The notes beneath the pieces are model-generated. The model saw nothing but the letters and a program-made list of their open reading frames with translations, made no database searches and had not been told where the DNA came from. The position numbers were made by a program, and so were the translations under genes. From Neoarius graeffei (lineage: Eukaryota; Chordata; Actinopteri; Siluriformes; Ariidae), in contig NC_083589.1 of the NCBI RefSeq assembly GCF_027579695.1, positions 31,106,835 through 31,170,834 on the forward strand: a DNA stretch of 64,000 nucleotides, written 5' to 3'. Below are positions 1 through 10,139 of the stretch, one piece after another; positions within the stretch are counted from its first letter, which is position 1, and each line of letters starts with the position of its first letter.

Positions 1-237
1 AATATGTTGAAATGGCCTTATGATTTTAATATCTTGCCACATAAACAGGAAACGTGTCAGAAAGCCACAGTGCATTGACTGTATGGTCGGACACTTCTTA
101 CTTCAATAGAAATTATGATTATTATGATAACCTGATGCCCAATGGGCCTGCCTGTTATAGCGCCACCACCTGGCCAAGCAGGAAATGTGCCAGAAATTGG
201 CAATGCCTTAACTGATTGATCTGACACTTGACAAAAT

Positions 238-360
238 CTCATCTCATTTCATTATCTCTTGCCGCTTTATCCTGTTCTACAGGGTCGCAGGCAAGCTGGA
301 GCCTATCCCAGCTGACTACGGGCGAAAGGCGGGGTAGACCCTGGACAAGTCGCCAGGTCC
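238..360 (-). mobile_element. 5'-truncated V-SINE
   Basis: Only the 3' half of the tRNA-derived V-SINE is present, minus strand, from the GATGAGAT-type tail through the 'ctggagcctatcccagctg' block. It is flanked by ACTTGACAAAAT at 226-237 and 361-372, a 12-bp target duplication. The paralogous sites near 2545 and 61715 read straight through without the insert. Confidence 0.85.
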
Positions 361-784
361 ACTTGACAAAATATTGTGTATTATGATTGTGATGATATTC
401 ACATGTGTAATTCAGATGCCTAGCACAGCGCCACCATCTGGCCAAGCAGGAAATGGGGAAAATGTTCAATTCATTGATGGATTGATCTGAAACTTTACAA
501 AATATTGGATATCATGAGTCTGATGATATAACATATACAATCTGTGCACACTCATACACACACTCAGTCATATGCATATTTATGCATACACACTCTCATA
601 AGTATGCACTCACATGCACACGCAACATCTATGAGCACACTCTCTTTCACACACACTCCCTCCGACAAACAGACACACACACACACAAAATAATAGCGGA
701 GCTCCAGCAGAGCACCATACCTAAGAAAAAATGGTAAACCCATCGAGTCGATTTTTTGTGGTTTGTCTATGTACGTGTACCACC

Positions 785-982
785 AGTCATTACACACCGC
801 CTAGTGGTCAGTGTTAGTAATTACCAGTCATACACACCGCCTAGTGGCCAGTGTTAGTAATTACCAGCCATACACACCGCCTAGTGGCCAGTGCTAGTAA
901 TTACCAGTCATACACACCGCCTAGTGGCCAGCGTTAGTAATTACCAGCCATACACACCGCCTAGTGGCCAGTGCTAGCCAGT
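785..982. repeat. 40-bp tandem array (5 copies)
   Basis: Unit is about 'ttaccagtcatacacaccgc' followed by 'ctagtggccagtgttagtaa', period exactly 40 bp, with copies starting at about 791, 831, 871, 911 and 951. The paralogous array at 62110-62470 has nine copies. Confidence 0.9.
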
Positions 983-1340
983 CTCATCTCATCTCATTAT
1001 CTCTAGCCGCTTTATCCTTCTACAGGGTCGCAGGCAAGCTGGAGCCTATCCCAGCTGACTACGGGCGAAAGGCGGGGTACACCCTGGACAAGTCGCCAGG
1101 TCATCACAGGGCTGACACATAGACACAGACAACCATTCACACTCACACCTACGGTCAATTTAGAGTCACCAGTTAACCTAACCTGGACTGTGGGGGAAAC
1201 CGGAGCACCCGGAGGAAACCCACACGGACACGGGGAGAACATGCAAACTCCACACAGAAAGGCCCTTGCCGGACCCGGGGTTCGAACCCAGGACCTTCTT
1301 GCTGTGAGGCGACAGCGCTAACCACTACACCACCGTGCCC
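983..1340 (-). mobile_element. V-SINE, near full length
   Basis: Minus-strand tRNA-derived SINE. It has a tRNA-like head with a GGTTCGAACCC-type B box, the conserved central V-domain (gtttgcatgttctcc ... ggtttcccccacagtcc), and a 3' end 'gataatgagatgagat'. It is flanked by perfect 12-bp duplications GTGCTAGCCAGT at 971-982 and 1341-1352. The unoccupied counterpart is at 62461-62472. Confidence 0.92.
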
Positions 1341-1616
1341 GTGCTAGCCAGTAAAGAAATAAAACAAAAGAGACTGGCTAGGATATAAGAAAATTTTACA
1401 ACCCAGAAACAGATGGGAGCTCCGCTTTTAGGCAGTGCCTAAATCTATATATTAGTGACCTGCCATCATTGTGCATTTTGTTGCAGACATATGAAAACTC
1501 TGCATGTACACACACACACACACACACACACGTTGCAGACACAGGAAAGCTAAGATGACTTAAGATTACAGCTTGAGATAGAAATAAGGAGGAGACATGT
1601 ATAGTTTTGTACATAT

Positions 1617-1641
1617 ATAAATGTACATTTTCACACCACAG

Positions 1642-1699
<58 letters not shown>
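1617..1699. repeat. (CA)n microsatellite
   Basis: Nearly pure CA dinucleotides from about 1644; related CA runs lie at 1508-1532, 3065-3101 and 3284-3328. They produce the poly-CV ORFs seen in six-frame translation. Confidence 0.9.
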
Positions 1700-1700
<1 letters not shown>

Positions 1701-2160
1701 CTTTATCTGACTATCTCTCATCTGTCAAGCAGTCATGGCATTTGCAACATGCACATCACCTTTGAACATTTGATGAATATATGACGTGACTGTTTTGTTG
1801 GGTGGTGTGATGTCCTGGGTTGCAGAACCACATGTGCGAGGGCCCGTCAAGGCTGCTAGCGGCTTTAATTATTATTATTATTATTATTATTATTATTTTT
1901 TTTTTTTTTCTGTCACGCTAGGCCTTTTTTGAGGCATTTCCCATGCACAAAAACTCATGAAATTTGATACACACATCAGTCATTGTAACTGCTTCTCAGC
2001 CACAGACTTTTGGCCCCAGGCATGGCCCAGGGACTTCATAGCGCCCCTTTTTCCATTTCCCATTGAAATGAATGGGTTATATGCGTTTGGACACATGGTC
2101 ATTTTTAACGTACTCCTCCTAGATGGTTCATCAGATTCATGTCAAACTTGGCAAACATAA

Positions 2161-2343
2161 TGCCAAGATATTGCTGATGTTGAATTACTAAGGGATTTTT
2201 GATATGTTGTAATATGTTGAAATGGCAATATTATGAATTGTAGGGATTGTTGCAAAGGGATTTTTGATATCTTGTAATATGATTCTGATACTCTTATCTG
2301 TTTTGACATCTTTATTAACAATCACGATCTTACAATTTCTCTA

Positions 2344-2378
<35 letters not shown>

Positions 2379-3062
2379 GTCGCGCTTGGCTTTTTCTGAG
2401 GCATTTCCCATGCACGAAAACTCATAGATATTATGATTATTATGATAACCTGACGCCCAATGGGCCTGCCTGTTATAGCGCTACCACCTGGCCAAGCAGG
2501 AAATGTGCCAGAAATTGGCAATGCCTTAACTGATTGATCTGACACTTTACAAAATATTGTGTATTATGATTGTGATGATATTCACATGTGCAATTCAGAT
2601 GCCTAGCACAGCGCCACCATCTGGCCAAGCAGGAAATGTGCCAGAAATTGGCAATGCCTTAATTGATTGATCTGACACTTTACAAAATATTGTGTATTAT
2701 GATGATATTCATATGTGTAATTCAGATGCCTAGCACAGCACCACCATCTGGCCAAGCAGGAAATGGGGAAAAATGTGCAATTCATTGATGGATTGATCTG
2801 AAACTTTACAAAATATTGGATATCGTGATTCTGATTATATTGACACATCTAATTCACATGCCTAGCACAGTATCACCATCTGGCCAAGCAGGAAATGTGG
2901 CAAAAATTTTCAATGCTTTGACAGATTGATCTATGACATGCCTGACATAGCGCCACCAACACACTCACACTCATAGTGGAGCTCCGAGCAGAGCACCATA
3001 CCTACCATGTGTGTGTGTCTCTTTCACACACACACTTTCTGTCTCTCTCTCTCTCCCTCTGA

Positions 3063-3101
<39 letters not shown>

Positions 3102-3283
3102 TAATAGTGACCTGCCATCATTGTGCATTTTTCTGCAGACACATGAAAACTCTGCATGTATACACACACACACACTGCAGACACAGGAAAGCTAAGATGA
3201 CTTAAGATTACAGCGTGAGATAGAGACAAGGAGGAGATACATGTACAGTTTTGTACATATAAATGTACATTTTCACACCACAG

Positions 3284-3331
<48 letters not shown>

Positions 3332-3430
3332 ACAGTCTTTCTCTGTCTATCTCTCATCCGTCAAGCAGTCATGGCATTTGCAACATGCACATCACCTTTG
3401 AACATTTGATGAATATATGACATGTGACTG
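2161..3430. repeat. Second diverged unit of the left complex repeat
   Basis: The blocks seen at 1-1800 recur here in shortened form: four 'agcgccaccatctggccaagcagg'-type segments between about 2480 and 2900, then CA microsatellites, then 'gtcaagcagtcatggcatttgc'. The 40-bp array and the SINE are absent. No gene seen. Confidence 0.75.
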
Positions 3431-4534
3431 TTTTGTTGGGTGGCGGAATGTCCTGGGTTGCTGAACCACACGTGCCAGGGCCCATCAAGGCTGCTAGCAG
3501 CTTTAATTATCACTTATTTTTTTCGCGGAGCGGTTTTCATCAAATCCTGCGCTCTGATTGGCTGGCGAAGCAGGTCCGTATCCTACGGTATGGACCCCGG
3601 ATATGGACCTCTGGCGACTCGCTCGTTCACAACAACAACAAACATAGTAGCAATTTTTGCCAACATTTATCTTTTTTATAAGATTTATTTATAAGATTTT
3701 TATAAAAAATCTTATAAATCTTTGCTAGCATTTCTCAGCATAATAGCATTAATTTTACAGCATGGATAGCGATAACGACAGTCTTCACAGCAAAAGCGAG
3801 TTTTACTACCCTGAGGAAGAAGAAATAAAATAAAACATTTCAGGAGAAAGCTAAAAACCTGTAACTGTTGCTAACACCGAGCAAAAACATGGCTGAATCC
3901 TGAATGACTCCTATTTGTATAAATAGGGGACGACATAGGCGGCAAAATGTAGTTTTTTTCCTGCCATGGAAGTGCACTTGTATACCGAGGAGGAAGCCAT
4001 TTGCATTACAGCCATGAATGAGGATTCAAAATAGCATTAATTTTATAGCATGGATAGCGATAACGACAGTGTTCACAGCGAAAGCGAGTTGTACTACCCT
4101 GAGGAAGACAAAAGAAAAGAAAACATTTCAGGAGAAAGCTAAAAACCTGTAACTTGCTAATGCTGAGCAAAAACATGGCTGAATCCTGATTGACTCAGTT
4201 TTGTATAAATAGGGGACTACATAGGCGGCAAAATGTAGTTTTTTTCCTGCCATGGAAGTGCACTTGTATAGACCCTTTTCAGTCATGTGACCTTCGTAAA
4301 CGCGACCACCATTTTGGACATGTAGTGGACTTCGGCTCGAATCAGTTTGAATGTGAGGAAGGCAACAAACGAAAAACATAAAAGAAAAAGGAGCGAGATG
4401 CAGAAAACACCTTCCTATCCAGCGACGTAGGGCATTTACAGGGCGAGCAGAGGGAGAGGTATTTGCAAAAATTGAGGTTAGCAGGCTTAGAGAAGGACGT
4501 TTACCTGCTTCCACCGGATTGTTCACTGACGTAT

Positions 4535-4890
4535 GCTCCGGCTTGCTCCCCCTCAAATTAAGCAGCGAGCTCCAGCTTGCTCCCGGAGTGCTCCGGCCGA
4601 GGTTCCGGAGCGCACTCCGGCTTGCTCCCCCTCAAATTAAGCAGCGCGCTCCAGAACCTCGGCCGGAGCACTCCGGGAGCAAGCCGGAGTGCGCTGCTTA
4701 ATTTGAGGGGGAGCAAGCCGGAGTGCGCTCTGGAACCTCGGCCGGAGCAAGCCGGAGCGCGCTGCTTAATTTGAGGGGGAGCAAGCTGGAGCGCGCTCCG
4801 GAACCTCGGCCGGAGCACTCCGGGAGCAAGCCGGAGCGCGCTGCTTAATTTGAGGGGGAGCAAGCCGGAGCGCACTCCGGAACCTCGGAC
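4535..4890. repeat. GC-rich inverted-repeat array
   Basis: Units built on 'tccccctcaaattaa' occur twice in plus orientation (about 4547, 4626) and three times in minus orientation (about 4696, 4764, 4846), separated by GGAGCGC/GCGCTCC-rich segments. The axis is near 4652. A separate hairpin follows at 4896-4941 (ccggcagctatttacac with its inverse). Confidence 0.9.
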
Positions 4891-5121
4891 GTTGGCTCCG
4901 GCAGCTATTTACACTGGATCCGGTGTAAATAGCTGCCGGATCATAATTACAGTAAACTAGTAAATACAGTAAAGGAAAAACTTGAGACTGAAAGGTTTTA
5001 ACAGTCATCCAAATGACTGAACGTAAACATTGCTACAGTAACATACCAGCTGCTATGTTGTTGACATTAGCTAGTCAACAATAGCTACTACAGAAGAACA
5101 AAGAAGTTACAATGGGTTATT

Positions 5122-5352
5122 TTAACCTATTTGGTTACACACTCGCCGCCACAGAATGTTAACAGCAATGTAATGCCTTTTCTGGCTAATTTTATTCATC
5201 TTACCTCCAACAAAGTGGTCACTACACAAGCGTTGGTATGCCGAGGGATGACAATCTTTCCTGTTAATGGCCGCTATCCATCTTCTCCGTCGGGATCCGA
5301 TAAAATGATAAACCTTGCCTTGTTTGTTGATGGTTACTACATCCAGGTGCAC
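5122..5352 (-). pseudogene. THAP-domain fragment of a transposase
   Basis: The minus-strand translation contains KVYHF, RRRRWIAAINRKDCHPS, then RLCSDHFVGGK, which is the middle and end of the THAP C2CH zinc finger (W...C...H order). The first CxxC pair is not in the same frame. THAP domains are DNA-binding modules of P-element, ISL2EU and Kolobok transposases and of host genes. Here it lies between the inverted repeats of the 4271-5495 element, so it is a decayed transposon protein. The downstream DDE catalytic region is missing. Confidence 0.65.
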
Positions 5353-5600
5353 AACAATATAGTGGCATGATGGAAGTCTTGCTGAAAGTAAAAACTTTCT
5401 TTGCTGCTGTTCCTCAATGTTGGCTGTGGTAAACTACTGGTAGTACATGTCCAAAATGGCGGCTGCGTTTGTCGTGACGTCACGTGAAAAGGGTCTATAC
5501 TGAGGAGGAAGCAATTTGCATTACAGCCGTGAATGAGGATTCAAAATGGCGTCTCGTCTTGGTTTTCCCTTTCGGGCGCTCTTGTTTTCTGTTAGAATTT

Positions 5601-5976
5601 CATCTCATCTCATTATCTCTAGCTGCTTTATCCTGTTCTACAGGATCGCAGGCAAGCTGGAGCCTATCCCAGCTGACTACGGGCGAGAGGCGGGGTACAC
5701 CCTGGACAAGTCGCCAGGTCATCACAGGGCTGACACATAGACACAGACAACCATTCACACTCACATTCACACCTACGGTCAATTTAGAGTCACCAGTTAA
5801 CCTAACCTGCATGTCTTTGGACTGTGGGGGAAACCGGAGCACCCGGAGGAAACCCACGCGGACACAGGGAGAACATGCAAACTCCGCACAGAAAGGCCCT
5901 CGCCGGCCACGGGGCTCGAACCTGGACCTTCTTGCTGTGAGGTGACAGCGCTAACCACTACACCACCATGCCGCCC
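5601..5976 (-). mobile_element. V-SINE, full length
   Basis: Minus strand, complete from the GATGAGAT tail to the GGCGGCATGG head. Flanked by CTGTTAGAATTT at 5589-5600 and 5977-5988, a 12-bp target duplication. The related repeat at 18826-18846 reads across the site without the SINE. Confidence 0.92.
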
Positions 5977-6190
5977 CTGTTAGAATTTGGTAAAGAAAAA
6001 ATATAAATATTATTTACCAGCTTAAGGTCGGTCCGTATGGTGAAATACCGTGACCTCGGCCTCGAATACTGACCTCGGCCCAGAGGGCCTCGCTCAGTAC
6101 TTTCAAGACCTCGGTCACGGTATTTCACCATACGGACCTCCCAGCTGGGAAATAATATGTCTCTTCTCCATCTTCATCATGGGACATATA

Positions 6191-6725
6191 CCCCTTTTCC
6201 ACCAAATCAGTTCCAGGGCTGGTTCGGAGCCAGTGCTGGTGCTAGTTCACAACTCGTTCAACTTGCGAGCCAGCTGAGAACCAGTTTGCTTTTCCATCGC
6301 TCGCGGTGCCACGTCATTATGTCGCTGTATACATCATTACATCGCTGTATACGTCAGTTACGTCGCTACGTTTGCTTAAACCTTGGCGCGAATATCGAAG
6401 CAAAAACAACATAGAAGAAGCAGCAGCAGCAGCAACAACAACAATAATAATAATAATGGATGACTTCGCGTTTGTACAGCTGCTGCTTCTCGCCGCTTAA
6501 AAATGGCGATCTTTCGCGGTCTTGTTATTGTTGTTGGTCTTAACAACTCCGCCCCCCCGCTGACGTAAGCGGTTCTGTCCTCTGGCCCAGCAAAGAGTTG
6601 GTGCTAGCCTGGAACCGGTTTTTCTGGCCCCAGAGCCAGTTCTTTGTCAGTGGAAACAGAAAACCCGGTTCCAAACTAAGCACTGGCCCCGAACCAGCCC
6701 TGGAACTGCTTTGGTGGAAAAGGGG
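6191..6725. mobile_element. MITE with CCCCTTTTCCACC termini
   Basis: About 535 bp between inverted termini CCCCTTTTCCACCAAA and TTTGGTGGAAAAGGGG, with longer inverted similarity (agttccagggctggttcgg). A reverse-oriented relative lies at 22662-23199. It contains a CAG/CAA/AAT triplet run at 6420-6457. I could not find a convincing target duplication. No coding capacity. Confidence 0.8.
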
Positions 6726-6729
6726 CAAT

Positions 6730-6985
6730 AGTGAATTTTTGCACATTCCGGACATACTGTACAGCTTGGACTTCAACAACTCATGCACACACCTGTCCAC
6801 TTTTCAAATTTGTATATTTCAGATTCTTCTGTTTTCATTCTATGCATATAGCTAGTTGTTGTCTTTGCTAAATTATTTAATTTTAACTGTTCAAGCACCA
6901 ACCACCAAAACAAATTCCTTGTATGTGAGACTGTACTTGGCAATAAACTTGATTCTGATTCTAATTCTGATCCTGATTTGTAATG
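6730..6985 (+). mobile_element. CR1/L2-like LINE 3' end fragment
   Basis: Ends in 'caataaacttgattctgatt' followed by imperfect ATTCTG repeats, the usual 3' terminus of fish CR1/L2-clade LINEs. No reverse transcriptase is left. Confidence 0.55.
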
Positions 6986-6999
6986 GGATCGATAAGGCC

Positions 7000-8464
7000 G
7001 ATCCACACTCCAACACAGGAGGTGGCGTTAATGCATGACAGCCATTGTGGACAGGATTGATGACGTCGCTTGACGTCACAATAACGCGACGGCGCAGTTT
7101 CTGCTAGCATGCTGTGCTAATTTTGTGGAATATATTGTGCTCTGACACTGGGTTGGTATTTTGTAAGTAGAGTAATAACTGGATAAAAAGTCGAGTCGAT
7201 TTTCAAAAATACTGCGGTATCGCTGTTAATTGCTATTTCTTTTTTTTTGTGTGTGTGTCTTTTGGCTGTTTATTTAACTGCTTTTCCACACAGCTAGCTA
7301 ATGCTAAAGCTATGTTTTAGATACTAGAGCAGTATTGGTGTATGATTATAGTGTATTGTTATACAAGTAATGCGTATAATAATGCCAGATACTTAATACA
7401 AAACAACTTTGTTGTTATAAAATTGTAATTTGGACAGCAGGTTTAGCCATGTTTTAGCCAGAACAAGTGTGTTGTTCATCTATAGCGGGGGGCGTTTAAT
7501 AATAATCAGAGACCTGAAGTTCAAATGTCCTTTTAAGTGTACTAGTCTAGACAGTGTGTGTATATACAGTGGTGCTTGAAAGTTTGTGAACCCTTTAGAA
7601 TTTTCTATATTTATGCATAAATATGACCTAAATTATCAGATTTTTACACAAGTCCTAAAAGTAGATAAAGACTTAGACAACCTTTATTGTCATTCAGTAT
7701 GCAGTAAGTATACACCAAACGAAATTTCGTTGCAAATTGGCTCAGCGCAGAAATGTATATGTATTAAATTTTATATGCTTACATTAGTGTCGTCGGATCA
7801 CCATGGAGAACACTTTTTATTTATTTATTTTGTTTTCATGTTCATTCATTTTTTATGCCTTTTGGGTCCATTTTAGGGCTGTTCCACTGTACATTGAACT
7901 ATATAACATCATACAAAATCCCACATTTCGAGTGCATTTTGTGCTATAAGATTGATATGAAATGATAATGTAGTATCTCTGCTTAATTTAATATATGCAT
8001 ATAAAGGAGTCATTTATCACCTGGCAAAATTTTTTGCAGTTCTTTGATAATGTGTCCGTCGTTATGCCAAATGACGTTTTTGGTCAGTGCTCTCAAAAAG
8101 GAGCCCAAAAATTCAATCACTGATTCTTTTAATGGTATCCATTTTGGTAGTTTCAATCTCTATATATGTAGGAATAATGCACAGCAAAAAATTTGACTGT
8201 AAGGCACTGACACTTTTCAGCGTCCATTGAAAATGTTCACTGGGATAATGGAAAAAGCAATGTAGTCTCTGTAGCCCTCTCTAAACTCAGGGTTTAATCA
8301 GGGTTAAAGAATTTCCCATAATGTTTTTATAAGTCCCATGAGAAGTAAAGTTATAAAAATGCCTTTAGTCATTACAGACTTGAAGTAATTGCACTGAGTA
8401 GTGGTTTAATTGAGAAATATAGTCTCCGTAGCCCCTAATTCTTCGTTAGGCATTTCTTCGTTAG
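7000..8464. other. Intergenic sequence with old repeat fragments
   Basis: No gene recognised. A CRE palindrome TGACGTCA lies at 7072-7079 in a short CpG-rich patch. 7566-7670 resembles a Tc1 terminal repeat, and 7671-7760 a LINE 3' end in reverse (tttattgtcattcagtatgc ... gaaatttcgttgcaaat). 7760-8464 is AT-rich with two copies of 'agtctcYgtagccc' (8264, 8421). Confidence 0.5.
7566..7670 (+). mobile_element. Tc1-like terminal repeat fragment
   Basis: Begins TACAGTGGTGCTTGAAAG and continues through 'gtgaaccctttagaatttt', a form I recognise as the end of a common fish Tc1 family. The matching opposite end and the transposase are absent. Confidence 0.6.
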
Positions 8465-8623
8465 AAAAGATATTTGGGTTTCCGGTTGGTGTAAGATGTG
8501 GTAGGACGTGCGTGTCGAGTGCTCCCACCACACGGTGCTTATTTGGCCGTCTACTCGCAGTTTTTTTCCTGTGTTTGACGACTTTGGCGATCTGAACGTG
8601 GTCTTCCTATATTGCTGACCAGA

Positions 8624-9489
8624 ATGGCTTCAAAATCGAAGAAGAAAGCCGCAAAATCGGACAAGAAAGGGGATTCTGCTTCTGTCCCCGACAACGCCAT
8701 GCTTGCTAGCATGATAGCACAACTGAGAACTGACATGCTAGAGTTACTGACAGGGCCAGATTCACTGACGGCAAAGATAGACGCCATAGCTGCAAGGCTT
8801 GACAGGAAAATAACTGCCGTAGAGGAGAGGGCGGATGCAATTCAGGCTACAGTTAACAGTCACGAACAGCGACTCTCTGACGTGGAAGCTGGGTTGACTA
8901 GCCTGCAAGTTTTGGAGGCGCAGGTCGATTCCTTGACCCGAGAGAAGGCTGCGCTGAAAGCCAAAGTTGCCGACTTAGAGGGGAGAAGCAGAAGGAACAA
9001 CATTTGTGTCGTGGGGATTCCCGAGTCCACTGAAGGTACGAGACCAACTGCATTCTTTTCCAATCTGTTGTTTGAGGTGCTCGGGGAAGACGTACTGCCT
9101 ACCCCCCTGAGTTGGAAAGAGCCCATCGTACGCTCCGTCAAAAACCAGCTAAGAAAGATCCACCTAGAGCTGTCGTCATGTGTTTCAGTAGGTTTCAAGT
9201 TAAGGAAGCAGTAATCCGCGCTGCCAGAGAGAGGCGAGGCAAGTTGACATACGATGGCAAGCCGATACATATCTATGAAGATTTTCCCCCCGCCGTTCTC
9301 GCACAACGAGCGAAATACAAGGATGTGATGCAGCGACTCTACAACCTTCAGTTAAAACCCACACTACGGTACCCAGCGCGGTTGTTCATCAAGGTGGGGG
9401 ATGGAGAAAGACAGCATTTAGAGTCGGTGGCAGAAGCGGAGGGCTTCCTGGCAACCTACGAGGAGCCCAGGTCCGATGCGGGGGTCTGA
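8624..9489 (+). pseudogene. LINE ORF1 (L1-type RNA-binding protein), frameshifted
   Basis: ORF1p coats LINE RNA as a trimeric chaperone. Starting at ATG 8624 the protein opens with a lysine-rich segment (MASKSKKKAAKSDKKG). It then has a long heptad-type coiled coil (about residues 45-120: ERADAIQATVNSHEQRLSDVEAGL) and the start of the RRM-like region (NNICVVGIPESTEG). The frame breaks in the C run at about 9102-9107. The C-terminal part continues in another frame (HIYEDFPPAVLAQRAKYKDVMQRLY ... YPARLFI) to the stop at 9487-9489. Coiled coil, RRM and CTD in that order match transposase_22-type ORF1p, and a single-base indel is enough to explain the break. Confidence 0.85.
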
Positions 9490-10139
9490 TTCAAGTCACG
9501 ACCCAGCGGAGTTGATGGTTTGCTGCTGCTGCGCCTTTTCTCTGTGAAATGGACAAAGCCAGGTGACACTCATTTAACTTATTTCCACTATGCCTATGTT
9601 CTGTGAAATGGATGGTCCCTGGTGACGCTCATTTCACTCACTTCCACTGTATTCTACTGAGTGGCACAGCGACAACCTGAACTGACTGTTGACCCATGGT
9701 TGGGTCATTTTGTTGGCTGAGTTTAATTGTGTATTGAAGCCATGTAATGTAGGCTAAACTAGATAGTAGTTTAGCCTAATCTGTTCTGTGTTTCTTTGGA
9801 GTTAGGCTACTGTTGTTGCCTAGTCTATTTTATCATCTTAGTGTTATGCGGTGTAGAATGGTCTAAACCCTTTTTTTTTTAAATTACCTTTTAATTGCTG
9901 TGTGGTGGGGCAGAGGAGAGTGGAATAGTGCCCCGGAATAATTTTTCTAAGCGAAACTGCCCAGATGTGCAGGGGTTCTGGGTGTTGGGTGTTCAGGGAC
10001 AACGGGGATGGGTTAGGACTGGGGGTAGGGTCAGGGTTTTTTTTTTCCCTCGGATACTGTGCCTCCTCCTGTGCTTACTCCTCATACTCATTAATGCCAT
10101 GGTATATAATGCATACTTCATGCTGAGCTCTCAACCTGC

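Larger units (their letters stand above)
1..2160. repeat. Complex teleost repeat, left copy
   Basis: Bases 1 to about 2100 match 61509-64000 in the same orientation with only scattered differences and different insertions. Order: a block containing 'cctgttatagcgccaccacctggccaag', CA-rich stretches, a 40-bp tandem array, CA microsatellites, then 'gtgactgttttgttgggtggtg', an ATT/T tract and a 'ggcatttcccatgcac' block. No long conserved reading frame is visible; the short ORFs here are low-complexity. Class unknown; probably a tandemly arranged transposon derivative. Confidence 0.8.
4271..5495. mobile_element. THAP-bearing DNA transposon, ISL2EU-like (non-autonomous)
   Basis: Terminal inverted repeats are AGACCCTTTTCA...TGAAAAGGGTCT with further subterminal similarity ('ccattttggacatgta' inverted). 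The empty site in the duplicated host (3978-3992, cttgtataccgagg) shows the insertion duplicated AT, TA or TATA, which cannot be distinguished because the target is TATA. A 2-bp AT duplication plus a THAP protein would fit ISL2EU; that assignment is inference. The inside holds a THAP fragment and a GC-rich hairpin array. Confidence 0.65.
3480..6150. mobile_element. Composite DNA-transposon-like repeat, host of two insertions
   Basis: The same family occurs in reverse at 18697-19385. The left part contains 'gctctgattggctggcgaag'. The right end has an inverted repeat 'ggtccgtatggtgaaatacc' at 6032-6137. About 225 bp (3760-3985) is directly duplicated at 4047-4270. It was split by a THAP-type transposon (4271-5495) and a SINE (5601-5976); both are absent from the reverse copy, so the original sequence across each junction can be read there. 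No intact coding region. Superfamily not identified. Confidence 0.65.

Noticed and set aside
785..982. CRISPR-like regular 40-bp repeats (also 62110-62470)
   Set aside because: Units are contiguous with no unique spacers, in a vertebrate genome; ordinary tandem repeat.
1396..1695. Poly Cys-Val / His-Thr ORFs (also near 3007, 3101, 32043, 47409, 47523)
   Set aside because: Translations of CA/GT microsatellites.
4558..4875. 105-codon and overlapping repetitive ORFs on both strands
   Set aside because: Open only because the GC-rich inverted array lacks stops; the same peptide pattern appears in several frames.
7060..7180. Promoter with CRE and a donor-like GTAAGT at 7161
   Set aside because: No ORF, exon or conserved gene follows and it sits among repeat fragments; evidence too thin.
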